From contig NC_085924.1 in NCBI RefSeq assembly GCF_035222485.1, positions 3,906,001 to 3,970,000 on the forward strand: a DNA stretch of 64,000 nt, in the 5' to 3' direction. This document shows positions 1 through 10,106 of the stretch, piece after piece. The stretch comes from Podospora pseudoanserina. Its lineage: Eukaryota; Ascomycota; Sordariomycetes; Sordariales; Podosporaceae. Numbering within the stretch: the stretch's first letter is position 1; each line of letters starts with the position of its first letter. Under the pieces are notes generated by a model, which saw nothing but the letters and a program-made list of their open reading frames with translations, did not search any database and was not told the origin of the DNA. The translations under genes were made by a program, and so were the position numbers.

Positions 1-978
1 TGCCGCGAGGCCGAGGTAGTGGAAGCATGTCTCGGCCGTGATGTTGACGCCTTCCTTGCGAGCATTGCGGAGGATGGGGATCGCCTCTACGGCGGAGAGG
101 TGGACGATGTGGAGGTGCAGCTTGGGTGCCAGCTCGGCCAGGGAGACGATCTCCTCGATGGCATACGTCTCAAAGGCTGGGGGGCGAGACTCCAAGAAGG
201 TGCTGTAGCTGAAGAGATCGCCTTTGGGGGCGAGAGGTGGGTCAGAGATTTGGACGTAATCGCCCACAGACTCGGTGATGGGGGGGAGCATCTCGGCATG
301 GAACATCAAGGTGGTGGGGGAGTCTTTGAGTGTGGTCATGGCCAAGGCGATGTCTTTGGAGGACACGGCTGGGAACTCATCCACCTGTGATTGGGTTAGC
401 TGACTGACTGGATGGCTGGACATAGATCTGATAGGGAATAGGATGGGGTGACTAACACCAGAGTCGATAAGGAAACCCTTGAAGCCACGCACACCAGCCT
501 CGACCAGCGGGAGCAGCTCGCCTGCGTTGCCGGGGATGACACCTCCGTAGAAGCCCACGTCGACCCAGCATTGGCCCTGGCTAGCACGAAGCTTCTCTTG
601 GAACCCTGCTAGGGTGGTGGTGGGCGGGATGGCGTTGAGCGGCATGTCGATAACGGTTGTGACACCGCCAGAGGCGGCTGCCTTAGTGCCCGTGTTGAAG
701 CCCTCCCACTCGGTACGGCCCGGCTCGTTGAGGTGGACATGGGCGTCTACCAGACCGGGGAGTAGGAACTTGGGGCTGAGGTCATTGTATGTGGTGTTGG
801 GGGGGAAAGAGCTCCCGGGCAAAACTTCACGGACTACGGAGAGAATCTTGCCGGTCACCGGTGATACAGTGACGGTGGCTGGTGTGAGAAGGAGGGTGTC
901 ATCTGGGAGTGTGATGATGGTGTTTGTCGAGGCCAGCACCACAAGGGGCTGCTCGTTCTGTTGGAGCGTGGTAGCCAT
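1..978 (-). CDS. Allantoinase, 5' part of gene (C-terminus outside window)
   Basis: Cyclic-amidohydrolase that opens the hydantoin ring of allantoin to give allantoate, a step of purine nitrogen recovery. Exon 1 runs 978-457 (174 codons) and ends on a complete codon; an intron at 456-385 (72 nt, GTTAGT to CACAG) joins it to exon 2, which runs off the window at position 1. The join restores the family motif DSGVDEFP. Metal-site features seen: DAHVHLNEPG with His80 and His82, and GFKGFL with Lys167, the lysine that is carbamylated in the family. Further on, MFHAEM and LHIVHLSA supply the expected additional histidines. The start at 978 is the first ATG of the open frame and gives the usual cytosolic N-terminus. 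Family members are about 480-600 residues, so roughly half is present. Upstream DNA is rich in GATAAG sites. Distinction from dihydropyrimidinase rests on the NEPGR motif. Confidence 0.9.
   Translation of the reverse strand, partial: MATTLQQNEQPLVVLASTNTIITLPDDTLLLTPATVTVSPVTGKILSVVREVLPGSSFPPNTTYNDLSPKFLLPGLVDAHVHLNEPGRTEWEGFNTGTKAAASGGVTTVIDMPLNAIPPTTTLAGFQEKLRASQGQCWVDVGFYGGVIPGNAGELLPLVEAGVRGFKGFLIDSGVSHPILFPIRSMSSHPVSQLTQSQVDEFPAVSSKDIALAMTTLKDSPTTLMFHAEMLPPITESVGDYVQISDPPLAPKGDLFSYSTFLESRPPAFETYAIEEIVSLAELAPKLHLHIVHLSAVEAIPILRNARKEGVNITAETCFHYLGLAA
385..456 (-). other. Intron of the allantoinase gene
   Basis: 72-nt phase-0 intron with GTTAGT donor and CACAG acceptor on the minus strand. 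The sequence reads open through in one frame, but that reading inserts 24 residues into the conserved GFKGFLIDSG-VDEFP stretch, so it is better explained as an intron. Confidence 0.85.
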
Positions 979-1120
979 ATTGAAGAGAGAGGTGTGTCGA
1001 TTTTTCCCCCAAAGCCACAGCTCGAAGGGGTGAGGGAAGTGAAGTCAGAAAGAGACAGGGGATCAGGATAGGATGATGCTAGGCTATCGGGACCCGGCGA
1101 TATGGTTTGGTAGTTTGCAG

Positions 1121-1777
1121 GATAAGGCGTGTGGGCTTCCTATAAGGGAGGGGAGAGAGTCTTATCTCTGGGCTGCGGGATGGGTGTGCGGCGGTGCGGG
1201 ACAGTTTTGATAAGTAGCCGTGAGACGAGAGAGAATAAAGGTTGCACGGCGCAATGTGATCCGTAGGCGAGAATGGGGGGTGTGGTGTGGTGGTAAGCAA
1301 GATACAGGGTCTTGGCCGGTGGGAGCAGTCAAAAGATGAGATGTGAAAGTGAAGATAAGATATCGAGTCACCAACGAGGACAGACACAAACATATATATA
1401 TATATATATAAAGAGAGGGAAGGAAAGGGAAATATCCGGCACGGTTTCTTTCCGGCCTTGTTTCTTTGCTTCCTTTTGGCAGGCAGTCAAGGCAATGGCC
1501 TCAGCAAAATCCACTCCATCCACCTTGAACACACCGTCAGATACCGAGAATTCTCCCAGGCATTGGAACGGCTGCCATGATCCAGACCGCCCCTCTCTCC
1601 CTCCCGGGAGGGAGACAGATTCCCATACACCCATACCACTTGTTGCGGTCTCGGAATCGCATTGTCGCATGCAGCAGCACAGGAACGAGGTCATTATCAG
1701 AGGATGGCCCACCGAGCTGATAAGGCGCTTGGTGGATCTCTTTTTAGATGCCAGGACCCTGGCGCCACGACCTTATC
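1121..1777. promoter_or_regulatory. Cluster of GATAAG sites upstream of allantoinase
   Basis: GATAAG cores lie at 1121-1126 (+), 1161-1166 (-), 1209-1214 (+), 1354-1359 (+), 1719-1724 (+) and 1772-1777 (-). The first three sit within about 95 bp and begin about 145 bp upstream of the allantoinase ATG. HGATAR pairs are the known binding sites of AreA/NIT2-type nitrogen regulators, and allantoin catabolism genes are classical targets. Assignment to nitrogen control is inference from sites plus neighbour. Confidence 0.6.
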
Positions 1778-3547
1778 TCTGGCAGCTGACTGGCCGTGCT
1801 GATTAGATCGGATGCGGCCGGGCTGTATTGGGTTCACGCCCTGCCGATCAGTGGCTGAAAATGACGGCACGCCCGTCTTTCAGAGCATGGGCCACCCTTC
1901 TGGCCCCCGCACATTCTGGACCCCACCGGGGTGCGGCAGGCAGACCTGCTTCCTTTTTTGGCGGGGATCCGAAGCTATCGTGAGAGAGTTCACGCTTGTG
2001 AGTTTTGATCGAGTAACGATCGAGTAAGCTTCTAGAAGGATGCGGATCTGATTCGCTGGACCGGTCTTTAAGCACTTTTCTCTCCCTTCTTTGTCTGTCC
2101 GGCATCGTCCGTATGGTCTTCGTATCTGGCTCTGGATGATATCCCTCACCAATGAACGAACCCGGAAGTTGCTCACCTCACCTCGGCCTCGCTCTCCGGC
2201 CATACCATCCCCGCAACGCCCCCCAACCTTTCTTTGTTCGAGCCCCGAGGTGAAGTCATCTCGGTTTGCTGTCTCCAGGTCTGGCCTGTCTGCTTGTTGT
2301 TCTCTCGCCAGTTCTTTCGCCCACCAGAGAATTGTTGAATATCAGGCGGTGTAGCTGCTGACCAGACCCAGCCAAATATGGTCACGATGGCGATACCGAT
2401 AGTGTTTCCAGAACCACTCGGCACGCCACGTATCCATCATCGATGTGTCATATTAAGTCCGATTCAAGCCAGAAAGCTCTGCAAGCTCTGGTGTTGTCTC
2501 TTTTCATGCTTTAAGCTTTTCGACCTCGCTGACTCGGCAATGGTTCCGCGGACCGAGCACATCATCACCGGCAGCGGCCTGCTGGGTTGTTTCTTTTGAG
2601 GCTAGCCCAGCGGCTGTCACCGGTCCTCCCAAGAAACACCAAGCATCGCAGCTCGCCTACGACGTTTACATTTGTCATAATTGAACGGTTTGGCCTCTGG
2701 GGTGCAGCGGGTTGACCGGGACGTGGAGCGGTTCTGGAGCAGGTCAGCGTGGTGGTGGTGATGGACTGCCGGACAGGGCATTGTGTGTGGCTTGTGGATG
2801 CTACCGTACCTTATGTTCCGGAGGACCCTGAGTGGCAAAGCTTTTCTCCGAGAAAACTCCCGGTGAGTCCGGCCGAGATTGTCGGTGCCTTTCCGGAGCC
2901 GAGGTGCTTGGGCATTGCTTGTCTTGATTCTTGTCTGAGTGATGTGTAAGTTGGCGATGGCTTCATTCAGTCATATAATTCTTCGGCGTACTTGGGTGAG
3001 AATTAGAAAATGTGTTGGTAGAAAGCTCAGCATGGTTGGAATATCAATGACGCTAAAGCCCCAGAAGATAGCAAATAGCTTTTTTCCAAGGCCATCTTTC
3101 ATCAAGGCCTATTGTCCATGTCAGAAGTTCTACCACCTTCTTACAGGACCTATACATCATCCTGAAAGGATTCCTGGCTACTATCTTGAGGTTTGCCCAA
3201 GATCTTATTGTTCTAGTCTGACAGAAGGTCAGAAGGCATGTCCAAGTTGTTTCCCAGGTACCCACATTTTTATTTCTGAGCCAAGGACATCTGTCGCTCA
3301 ATGGGAGACATTGAAGGCTTAGAGAATCATTCATTGACGACTGTAAAGGTACTTCCAATCAGAGATGGACATCCTTCTTGATTTCCTGTTTTCGGTGATA
3401 ATTCACCAAATAAGGGGCTTCTTGAAGGCTCTCTTTGATGAAGAAGCTAAGGGTCATTTTACTTTCATCTTATAACGTCCAGACATTCTACTTCCTGGCT
3501 AATCTCATTGTGCCCAGGTAGCTGGCCAGCTCAGACTTCACTCTCTA

Positions 3548-3711
3548 GAGCAGACACAATAGCAATTCGCACAGCTTGCTCCCACCTCGCAACGATGGAG
3601 TTATCTCTGCTTCCGCCTGTTCTGATGCTACTGGGGAGCACACACAATAGCACATTTCCACAGATTGCTTCTGCCTCACGTTAACAAAGCCCTATCTGTT
3701 TCCGCCTGTTA
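3548..3711. repeat. Imperfect direct duplication, offset 88 bp
   Basis: Copy 1 (3548-3622) and copy 2 (3636-3711) share GAGCA-ACACAATAGCA at the left, a CACAG-TTGCT block in the middle and TTCCGCCTGTT at the right, with scattered substitutions. Offset between copies is 88 bp. Origin unknown. Confidence 0.6.
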
Positions 3712-4330
3712 GAAGTCCAAGAGCCTTGTGACTTCATCCCATCTATTCACTTGTTCACTTGCTCCTGGGCGGGTACCTGGAAGTGGACGGAAAAGCCACC
3801 GTCCCATCTGTCCCCGGCGTCAAACCCTATTTATTGCCCATTGCTTGGTTTTTTGCTCTGTCATCTCTTCCTCTCGCACAACAAACGGCCAACGGCTGAA
3901 TACCTCCAACTGCAGGTATTTCCCAGTCACAGCCTCAAGTTTCCGCTACTGATCTGCCAAACCGCTTGGTGCCAACCTACCAATTCAAGAAACTACAAAT
4001 TTGGAACAGCACCGCACAACAAAGGTACGTGCAAATATTCACCACTCTCCAGAGTTCCGACTCCAACAACTGTACGACCCGTTCGACTCTCTGACACCTT
4101 CCTCCCTAGATCCAGGCGGCCCTCCCTGCCCCTCTCACATATGCCCTCCTTTTCCCAACCATTACCCATGGCGCAGTCATCCAACTGATTCTAGTGGCTA
4201 ATAGCTTTTAGGCAGACGATCATTGGAACTGCTCACCCACATTCAAGGGACTGGAGCCAACTAGCAACAACCGAGATCGACTTATTCACTGACTCAGTCG
4301 TAATCAGCCATCCAGTAGAAGTCAAGACCT

Positions 4331-4397
4331 GTAAGTGAATTGTCGACATTACCGTGTTTAATTGCATTTGGAGTGGCTTGCTAACATTGTTCGACAG
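4331..4397 (+). other. Probable intron in the 5' leader of the 920-residue gene
   Basis: A perfect GTAAGT donor at 4331, a GCTAAC branch-point-like sequence at 4379-4384 and a CAG acceptor ending at 4397, eight bases before the ATG at 4406. Length 67 nt is normal for filamentous fungi. The leader position is inferred, because no transcript data are available. Confidence 0.6.
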
Positions 4398-4405
4398 CTC
4401 CAATC

Positions 4406-7168
4406 ATGGCTTCTGCCAACGTCAGGAATGGGTTTCCCAAGGATGTGCAGGCCTACGGAAACTGGCCTGGCCAGTATCTTCTTCTCAGCTATGGCGACAG
4501 GGTCCGCATCATCGCCCACGCAATGACTTATGACCAGCTCATCAGCATGATCCGTCACGGATTTGGCATTGGCCGATACGACAATCTGACCCTACTTTTC
4601 AAGCATATGATGCCCCAGGGCAATACCATCGAGGCCGAGCTGGATGAGTCCGCCTACTATCTCATCAAGAACCAGTCCGAGATTCGCTGCGTCGATACGC
4701 TTCAGTACCTCAACACGAAGCGCCAGGCTCCCCAGGTACCTCTTGCGGTTTACACTCAGGCGAACGTTTATCCCAGGTACAGTTCTGGGTACGACAGATT
4801 GTTCGCACCTTTTTCGACTGCGCCCTCAAATCCATATGTGGTGCCTATGTTCGCCCCTTCAATGCAGCACCAGCATGTTCCCCAGATCACTGGAGTGATG
4901 GCCACCGGTGAAAAGAGCAATGCTTCCGGTGGTGTTGCTGGCCAGCCTACGAGCACCGGAGCTGCCACAGCTGCCCAAGTTTCCCGGCAGGCCCCTGTCA
5001 ACGAGCTCGAGAGAGATCCCAGGACTGGTCTTCCAAAGGGCTGGCTTATGTTGTCTGACGACGAGCTGCCCAGAGACCCAACTGTGAAGCTGGGTAACAA
5101 CCTTTTCGGTAAGAAGGCCATCAACACTACCGCGACAGAGGGACCCAACCAGACCAAGAATTCCATCATCCATCCCAATCTGTGGAGGCCCGTCATCACG
5201 TCCGAGAAGCAAACCGAGGCGCCCCAAGACAAAGGGAAGGGGATCATGAAGAAGGAATCAGCTGGGGAATCTTCCAAAGAAAAGAAAGCCACAGGGTGGC
5301 GCGAAGTCACTGCTGCTTACACTGCCATGAAGTCTGCTTTGACGTCACGCTCTACACCCGTGGATCGCCGTCTCGTTTACGATTATCTGGTCGCAAGCAC
5401 CTATATGAATGGCGGCAAGGAGCCGCTCTGCGAGCCCGAGAGAAAGTTTGTCCTGAGCGTATTCGGCCGTTGCTATGCAGCGAAACCAATCAAGTACCTC
5501 GCGGATCTCCGCCACGACAGTGAGATCTTGGAGATCCTGCTCAGTCACACCCCTGGTTGCAACATGAGGTGCGCGGCAGATGTCAGGGACAAGTGCACCT
5601 GCGGCGGACCTCAGGGGCCCAAAGAGTGCTGTGAAGAGAGGCTCAAACCCTCCACGATCGGAAACATTTTGGAATGTGCAAAGAGTCGCCTCAGGGATGC
5701 TCTGGACCGCACTGGCATCGTCTCGCAGCGCGACATCAAGGGCGAGACGTTTTACTTTCACCATGAGAAATGTGTCCAGAGCATGTGCATCTGTGCCATC
5801 TTCGCAACTCTGGCGCAGCATGAACCTATTTGTCTGATGAGACGTCGCCTCGATGTCGAGATGGTCTGTGACTGTGACCGCAACACCAAGTGCAGTCAAG
5901 TTCCGAAATCTCAAGACACAAAGTTGATCCAGACCACACTTGGGTGGGTTGGTGATCTTGGGGAGGTTGATGGTGAGACCTGTGCCCAGGAAATTTTCCG
6001 TCGGAAACATATTGACAGCCTCGTGCGCAACTTTCACGAGCTCACTTGTAGTCCGCTCAAGGATGAGAATTGCGGTGACTGCTCGGTGTTCCGGATCCTG
6101 CTGGGGCATCACTGGGATTGTCCCATGAGGCTAAAAGTGGACCTCGGCGATGAGTGCCAATGCGACCGGCTTCGGCGGGAGGACGATGAATATCTGGAAG
6201 GCGATGATGAGGTGGGCAGTATCAGGTGGGTTACCGATGGTCTGCACGACGCAGCGAAACTGTACCGCGGCAACAACCTCACCAGGGAGGAATGGAAGGA
6301 GGCCATAACGGACTTTCACAATGAGTGGTGCCACGGATGGTGCTGCTGCATGCGTCTGAGGGATATTACCGAGCATGATCCTGACTGCGGGGGAGTTCAG
6401 GATACATTCGAGGATTGGAAACTTTGCAGCTGCAAGAAGAGTCTTAACCCTCGCGGCACTTCTGACGTTGCAGAAGAGGCCATCCATGTCGAGGCTTCTA
6501 CCAAAGTCAAGGAGTCTGGTGTTGATGACGAGAGCGACAATGGCAAGGAGTGGACACCCACCACCAGTGTGGTTGACGAAGATGATGACGATCTGCCCGA
6601 TCTCATCCCTCACCTTGGTTCTGATACCGGAGGCTGGAAGTTTCCAGGTTGGCGTGAACCCCTGTTGGAGGAACGTACGCGCAGTTTTGAGGCGCCAGAG
6701 CACCTCAGCAAGCAGATGACATCGAATCAAAATTGGCTTCGCAATATGACAGACAAGAAGCCGACGGAGGGGAGGGATATCAATCTCGAGGAGCTGACCG
6801 CTACGAACAGGCAAGGACTGAGCATGGACGAGATGACGGAATTGATTGCTAAACAAGTCGACAGATTGAATCAAGCCAGTTACAGGTACTGGGAATCTAA
6901 GAAGGCGAAGCTCGAGGATGATTCGGTGAAGGAGAGTTTGCAGACCTCTGAGGGGGAGCACGGGAGCAACGACAATGAGTCGAACGCAACCGCGTCTTCC
7001 CGGGTTTCCCTCAAAATGCCTGAGGCGAACTCGGGTGCTTCCAGCTCCAGGGCTAGCCACAGGGCCACTGTGGAGGACTTCCCTGAGATGCCCTCGGAAA
7101 TCGCTACCGGGGGTGGCTTTGATTTGGCGAAGAAGACTCACTCAGCCTTTGGCCAGCCAGACCTGTGA
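4406..7168 (+). CDS. 920-residue protein with tandem Cys/His modules, function unknown
   Basis: Single long open frame without introns. Residues about 20-105 look PB1- or ubiquitin-like (RVRII, TYDQLISMIRHGFGI, then IEAELDESAY); this is inference from pattern only. A low-complexity linker follows. Residues about 380-680 contain a repeated Cys/His pattern: FHxxxC, a CxC pair, a His, xxxC about four residues on, then CxC 10-14 residues later. Full copies lie at 451-490 (C456, C461, C463, H472, C476, C488, C490), 543-586 (C548, C556, C559, H568 or H569, C572, C584, C586) and 637-676 (C642, C646, C648, H657, C661, C674, C676). A partial copy lies at 381-399 (H381, C385, C397, C399). The C-terminal 240 residues are acidic and disordered. 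The spacing suggests metal binding. No known family is recognised. The stop at 7166 is followed by a degenerate second copy of the 3' coding end. Confidence 0.85.
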   Translation: MASANVRNGFPKDVQAYGNWPGQYLLLSYGDRVRIIAHAMTYDQLISMIRHGFGIGRYDNLTLLFKHMMPQGNTIEAELDESAYYLIKNQSEIRCVDTLQYLNTKRQAPQVPLAVYTQANVYPRYSSGYDRLFAPFSTAPSNPYVVPMFAPSMQHQHVPQITGVMATGEKSNASGGVAGQPTSTGAATAAQVSRQAPVNELERDPRTGLPKGWLMLSDDELPRDPTVKLGNNLFGKKAINTTATEGPNQTKNSIIHPNLWRPVITSEKQTEAPQDKGKGIMKKESAGESSKEKKATGWREVTAAYTAMKSALTSRSTPVDRRLVYDYLVASTYMNGGKEPLCEPERKFVLSVFGRCYAAKPIKYLADLRHDSEILEILLSHTPGCNMRCAADVRDKCTCGGPQGPKECCEERLKPSTIGNILECAKSRLRDALDRTGIVSQRDIKGETFYFHHEKCVQSMCICAIFATLAQHEPICLMRRRLDVEMVCDCDRNTKCSQVPKSQDTKLIQTTLGWVGDLGEVDGETCAQEIFRRKHIDSLVRNFHELTCSPLKDENCGDCSVFRILLGHHWDCPMRLKVDLGDECQCDRLRREDDEYLEGDDEVGSIRWVTDGLHDAAKLYRGNNLTREEWKEAITDFHNEWCHGWCCCMRLRDITEHDPDCGGVQDTFEDWKLCSCKKSLNPRGTSDVAEEAIHVEASTKVKESGVDDESDNGKEWTPTTSVVDEDDDDLPDLIPHLGSDTGGWKFPGWREPLLEERTRSFEAPEHLSKQMTSNQNWLRNMTDKKPTEGRDINLEELTATNRQGLSMDEMTELIAKQVDRLNQASYRYWESKKAKLEDDSVKESLQTSEGEHGSNDNESNATASSRVSLKMPEANSGASSSRASHRATVEDFPEMPSEIATGGGFDLAKKTHSAFGQPDL

Positions 7169-7330
7169 GGAAGAGCAAAGGGTTGGCGACATCAAGTCGA
7201 ACGTGAGCACGTCTTCCTGGCTGTCCGTCCGGATGCCTAAGAAGAGCTCTCGTGCTTCTAGCTCCGAGGCTAGCTACAAGGTCACTGTGGAGGACGGTGT
7301 CGCTACCGGGGGTGACTTTGGCTTTGGGTC
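6977..7330 (+). repeat. Duplicated 3' end of the 920-residue gene
   Basis: The segment 6977-7129 inside the coding region is repeated imperfectly at 7194-7330, just past the stop codon. Shared blocks include GTCGAACG, GCGTCTTCC/ACGTCTTCC, GCTTC-AGCTCC, GGCTAGC and CACTGTGGAGGAC, with CGCTACCGGGGGTG at the right. Translated, both give Ser/Ala-rich peptides ending in TVEDxx...ATGG. The second copy lies in another frame from the gene, so it is a 3'-flanking remnant unless an unseen splice uses it. Confidence 0.75.
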
Positions 7331-7834
7331 GTTGCTGGCCTTCTTTCCAGGAGTAGTCGATCTGCCTGGCACCCTCTGCCGAATCCAATCGATCATGACA
7401 GGGATCTTGCAATTTCTTTTCTTTTCTGGGCTGGGTTCGTCGGGCGATAGGTGCATTGGTTGGGCGTTGGTTGGCTTTTTGATACCCGAGACTGGTAGTC
7501 TCCATGGACTTTGGGACGGGGTATTATGCAGGTACTGGATCCTGAGAGCCAAGGATTCATTATGGGAGAATAAGAAAAGGTGGGAGGGGGGAATGGAAAA
7601 AGGAAACAATCACTAAAAAAAGGAGGTATGTTTGGTAGTGTAGTCTAGGTTCATCTGCTTGTTTGGCAACCATAAACGCTGGGTTTCTGTATATCCTCAT
7701 GCTTTGTTTTGCTACGTGAGGGATCTGTTTTGTTTTGGCCCAAAGAGCGCACGTGAATGTGAAAATAACTTGTTTTGGTTTCCTGATATTTACAACGCTA
7801 GGAGACTACCGACATGCCCCATTATTGAAGATGC
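7331..7834. other. Intergenic stretch between convergent genes
   Basis: About 500 bp between the duplicated tail of the plus-strand gene and the stop of the minus-strand reductase. It should hold the 3' ends of both transcripts. No motif can be named. Confidence 0.6.
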
Positions 7835-8951
7835 TCAAAGCCTAGCACCGCCCTCCTCCCCCTTGACCTCCACCATCAACTTGCCGGTATTCTTGCCCGT
7901 AAACAACCAGTCAAAGGCCTCCTCGGCACTCCTCACACCACCCTTGACAACCGTCTCCTTCCTCCTGAGCTTCCCCTCAGCCAACCACTGCGCCAGCTGC
8001 TTCCTCGCAGCATCATACTCGGTGATGTAATCAAAAACAATAAACCCCTGCATCCTGATCCTCTGGGTAATCACATTGAAGAAGCTCGCCCCCGGCCCCT
8101 TCTTCTCGGCCGAGTTGTATTGCGAAATCCCGCCGCACATGACAAACCTGCTAAACTGCGCAGCCCTCGCCATGACCATGTCAAGGATCTCCCCCCCGAC
8201 ATTATCAAAGTACACATCCACAAATTTCGGTGTCGCCTCCTTGAATTTCTGCTTATAATCCGGGGACTTGTAGTCAATCGCCTCATCCAACCCCAGCTCT
8301 TCCTTGAGCCAACGGCACTTTTGCTCCCCCCCGGCAATGCCAATCACCCTCGCGCCGGCGATCTTTGCAATTTGCGCGGCTACTGAACCGGTCGCGCCAG
8401 CGGCGGCGGAGACGACGACCGTGTCGCCTGGCTTCGGGAGGCCGATTTTCGTCATGCCGAAGTAGGCTGTTAAACCGGTGGACCCAAGCACGCCGAGGAG
8501 GTCGGTGAGTTTGCCGCCCTGGGGGAGGTCGTACGCTTTTTCGACTTGGGAGTCGGGCATGATGGCGTATTCTTGGATTCCCGAGGCGGAGGTGACGATT
8601 GTTCCCGGGGAGAACTTGGGGGATTTGGAGGCGAGGACGCGGGAGACGGTGAGGGCGCGCATGACTTCGTTTAGTTGGACCGGGGGGATGTAGGAGCGGC
8701 GGTCGTCTAGCCAGCCGCGCATGGCTGGGTCGAAGGAGACTGAGGGTGGGGGGGGGGGGTTAGTATGCGCAAACTTGGATGCTATGAGTGAAGGGGAGGG
8801 GGGGCTTACTGTAGAGAGTCTCGAGGAGGACTTGGCCATCTTTGAGGTCGGCCTCGGTGGGAGCGGGGGAGGATTTGAGGGAGAAGGTTTTGCCTTTCTC
8901 GATTGGGCCGGAGGGGCGTTGGGAGAGGACGAGGGAGGTGTTGGTTGTCAT
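7835..8951 (-). CDS. NAD(P)H-dependent enone/alkenal reductase, zinc-free MDR family
   Basis: Medium-chain dehydrogenase/reductase of the leukotriene-B4 12-hydroxydehydrogenase / 2-alkenal reductase type, expected to reduce alpha,beta-unsaturated aldehydes or ketones with NADPH in the cytosol. Exon 1 is 8951-8810 and exon 2 is 8739-7835, separated by a 70-nt intron (8809-8740); the join gives ETLYISFDPAMRGWL, matching the family's YLSxDPAMRGW, and a 348-residue protein, the usual length. Exon 2 shows the nucleotide-binding loop (VVSAAAGATGSVAAQIAK, an AxxGxxG-type turn), then VIGIAGGEQKC, DVYFDNVGG and QGFIVFDY, all typical of the family. No structural or catalytic zinc cysteines are present. 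The ATG at 8951 is preferred over an in-frame upstream ATG because it gives the standard MTTNTSLVL-type start. The substrate cannot be told. Confidence 0.88.
8740..8809 (-). other. Intron of the MDR reductase gene
   Basis: 70 nt, GTAAGC donor and CTCAG acceptor on the minus strand, phase 1. The acceptor follows a C-rich tract. The join restores ISFDPAMRGW. Confidence 0.85.
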
Positions 8952-10106
8952 GATGGTTGTTGTTGTGGTGATTGATGGGTGAGGAAGTGTATAAATGGAG
9001 CCTGTATGGGAGGTTGAGATACACACACAAATGAATGAAGAATATGAGATCGAGAGATTACAATGAAGTGAGGAGTGAGGTCAAGGGAGGATTTATATAC
9101 CTATACCTCCTCATCAACATGCAGGGTCCAACATCCTACTTCTAAGCGATGTCATGAATCCTCCCCTCCCCTCCTTTCTCGCCCCCCTCTCTCCAGCACA
9201 AAGTGGAGCGTCGATGGTTATCCGCTCCGTTCCCACGCCTGCATCGAGGGAACCATGGAATTCTCTGCATTCGAATCATTTCTCTCTATTGCAGCAATTC
9301 TGCATGTCGACTGCCAAACATTCTCCGCAGTTTACCTTACCAATCCTGCCCCCCGCCGCAACGAGCCCCTCCATCGTCATAGAAACCGGGGGGCTGCCGG
9401 CTTGGCTTTCCCAACTACCGAGGCTTGTTTTCTTTGAGGGTGACAATCGACAATGCCTAGGTTGGTTGGTGATGTAAGCTTCCGAATGATCCTAAATTGC
9501 CAAATTATGTAAGTGACCGCCGCGGCGGTACCGTTCGGAACACCGTTCATGCAGCTGGCGGCTCTTCTTGTTCGGAGAGTTGTGGGTTATGAGAGTAGTT
9601 GAGTGGATGCGAATCCCGAATCCCGTGTTACACCACTGCCTTATAAACCACCAACAGCGTCAATTACAACCTGACCAATTATGCCGTTGGCCATCAAATC
9701 GGTCCGTACCATATTTGGGAGAAGCCTTCCGAGAGTTTAAAGCATATAGGTAGATTATGGGTGAGCTGAATGCCGTCATGACCATCCATCATCCATGAGC
9801 CTCCGAATCATCCACAACGCCACCCCCTAAACCTTTTGTTTACGTTGCTTCTCATGTTGTACAAAATACTTCTTCTCTATTCCCAAAAAAGAAAAAAAAA
9901 AGACCCATTCTTTGAACCCATCCGCTTTCCCAAATGCAGAAAAAAATGAAAAAGATGTGTTTCCGCCTATGTACACTTAAATGTGCTTTTCCCGTTGCGC
10001 GTGGTTGATGTTAGTAGTACAATAGAAATGCCCAGCCCGAGTTCCACCCCCGGAGCCAAGCTTTTTAGACTTGGAGATCTAGATCTTGAAGCTGTGTTCT
10101 ACACAT
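8952..10106. other. Intergenic region between two minus-strand genes
   Basis: About 1.15 kb holding the upstream region of the reductase and the 3' flank of the polyprenyl synthase. CT-rich tracts near 9160-9200 and an A-rich run near 9885-9902 are visible. The short open frames (for example 9075-9437) show no protein motif. Confidence 0.6.

Larger units (their letters stand above)
979..4330. other. Intergenic region without a supported gene
   Basis: About 3.3 kb. It holds the GATA cluster, a short (TA)n run at about 1391-1411, and an imperfect tandem duplication at 3548-3711. The open frames present (for example 1312-1806 and 2939-3322) have no recognisable motif, and no splice partners are evident. 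The stretch 2950-3750 looks richer in A+T than the rest and may be an old relic; nothing in it can be named. Confidence 0.6.

Noticed and set aside
1312-1806. 164-codon frame upstream of allantoinase
   Set aside because: Runs across a TA microsatellite and GATA sites, has no motif, and the opposite strand is equally open.
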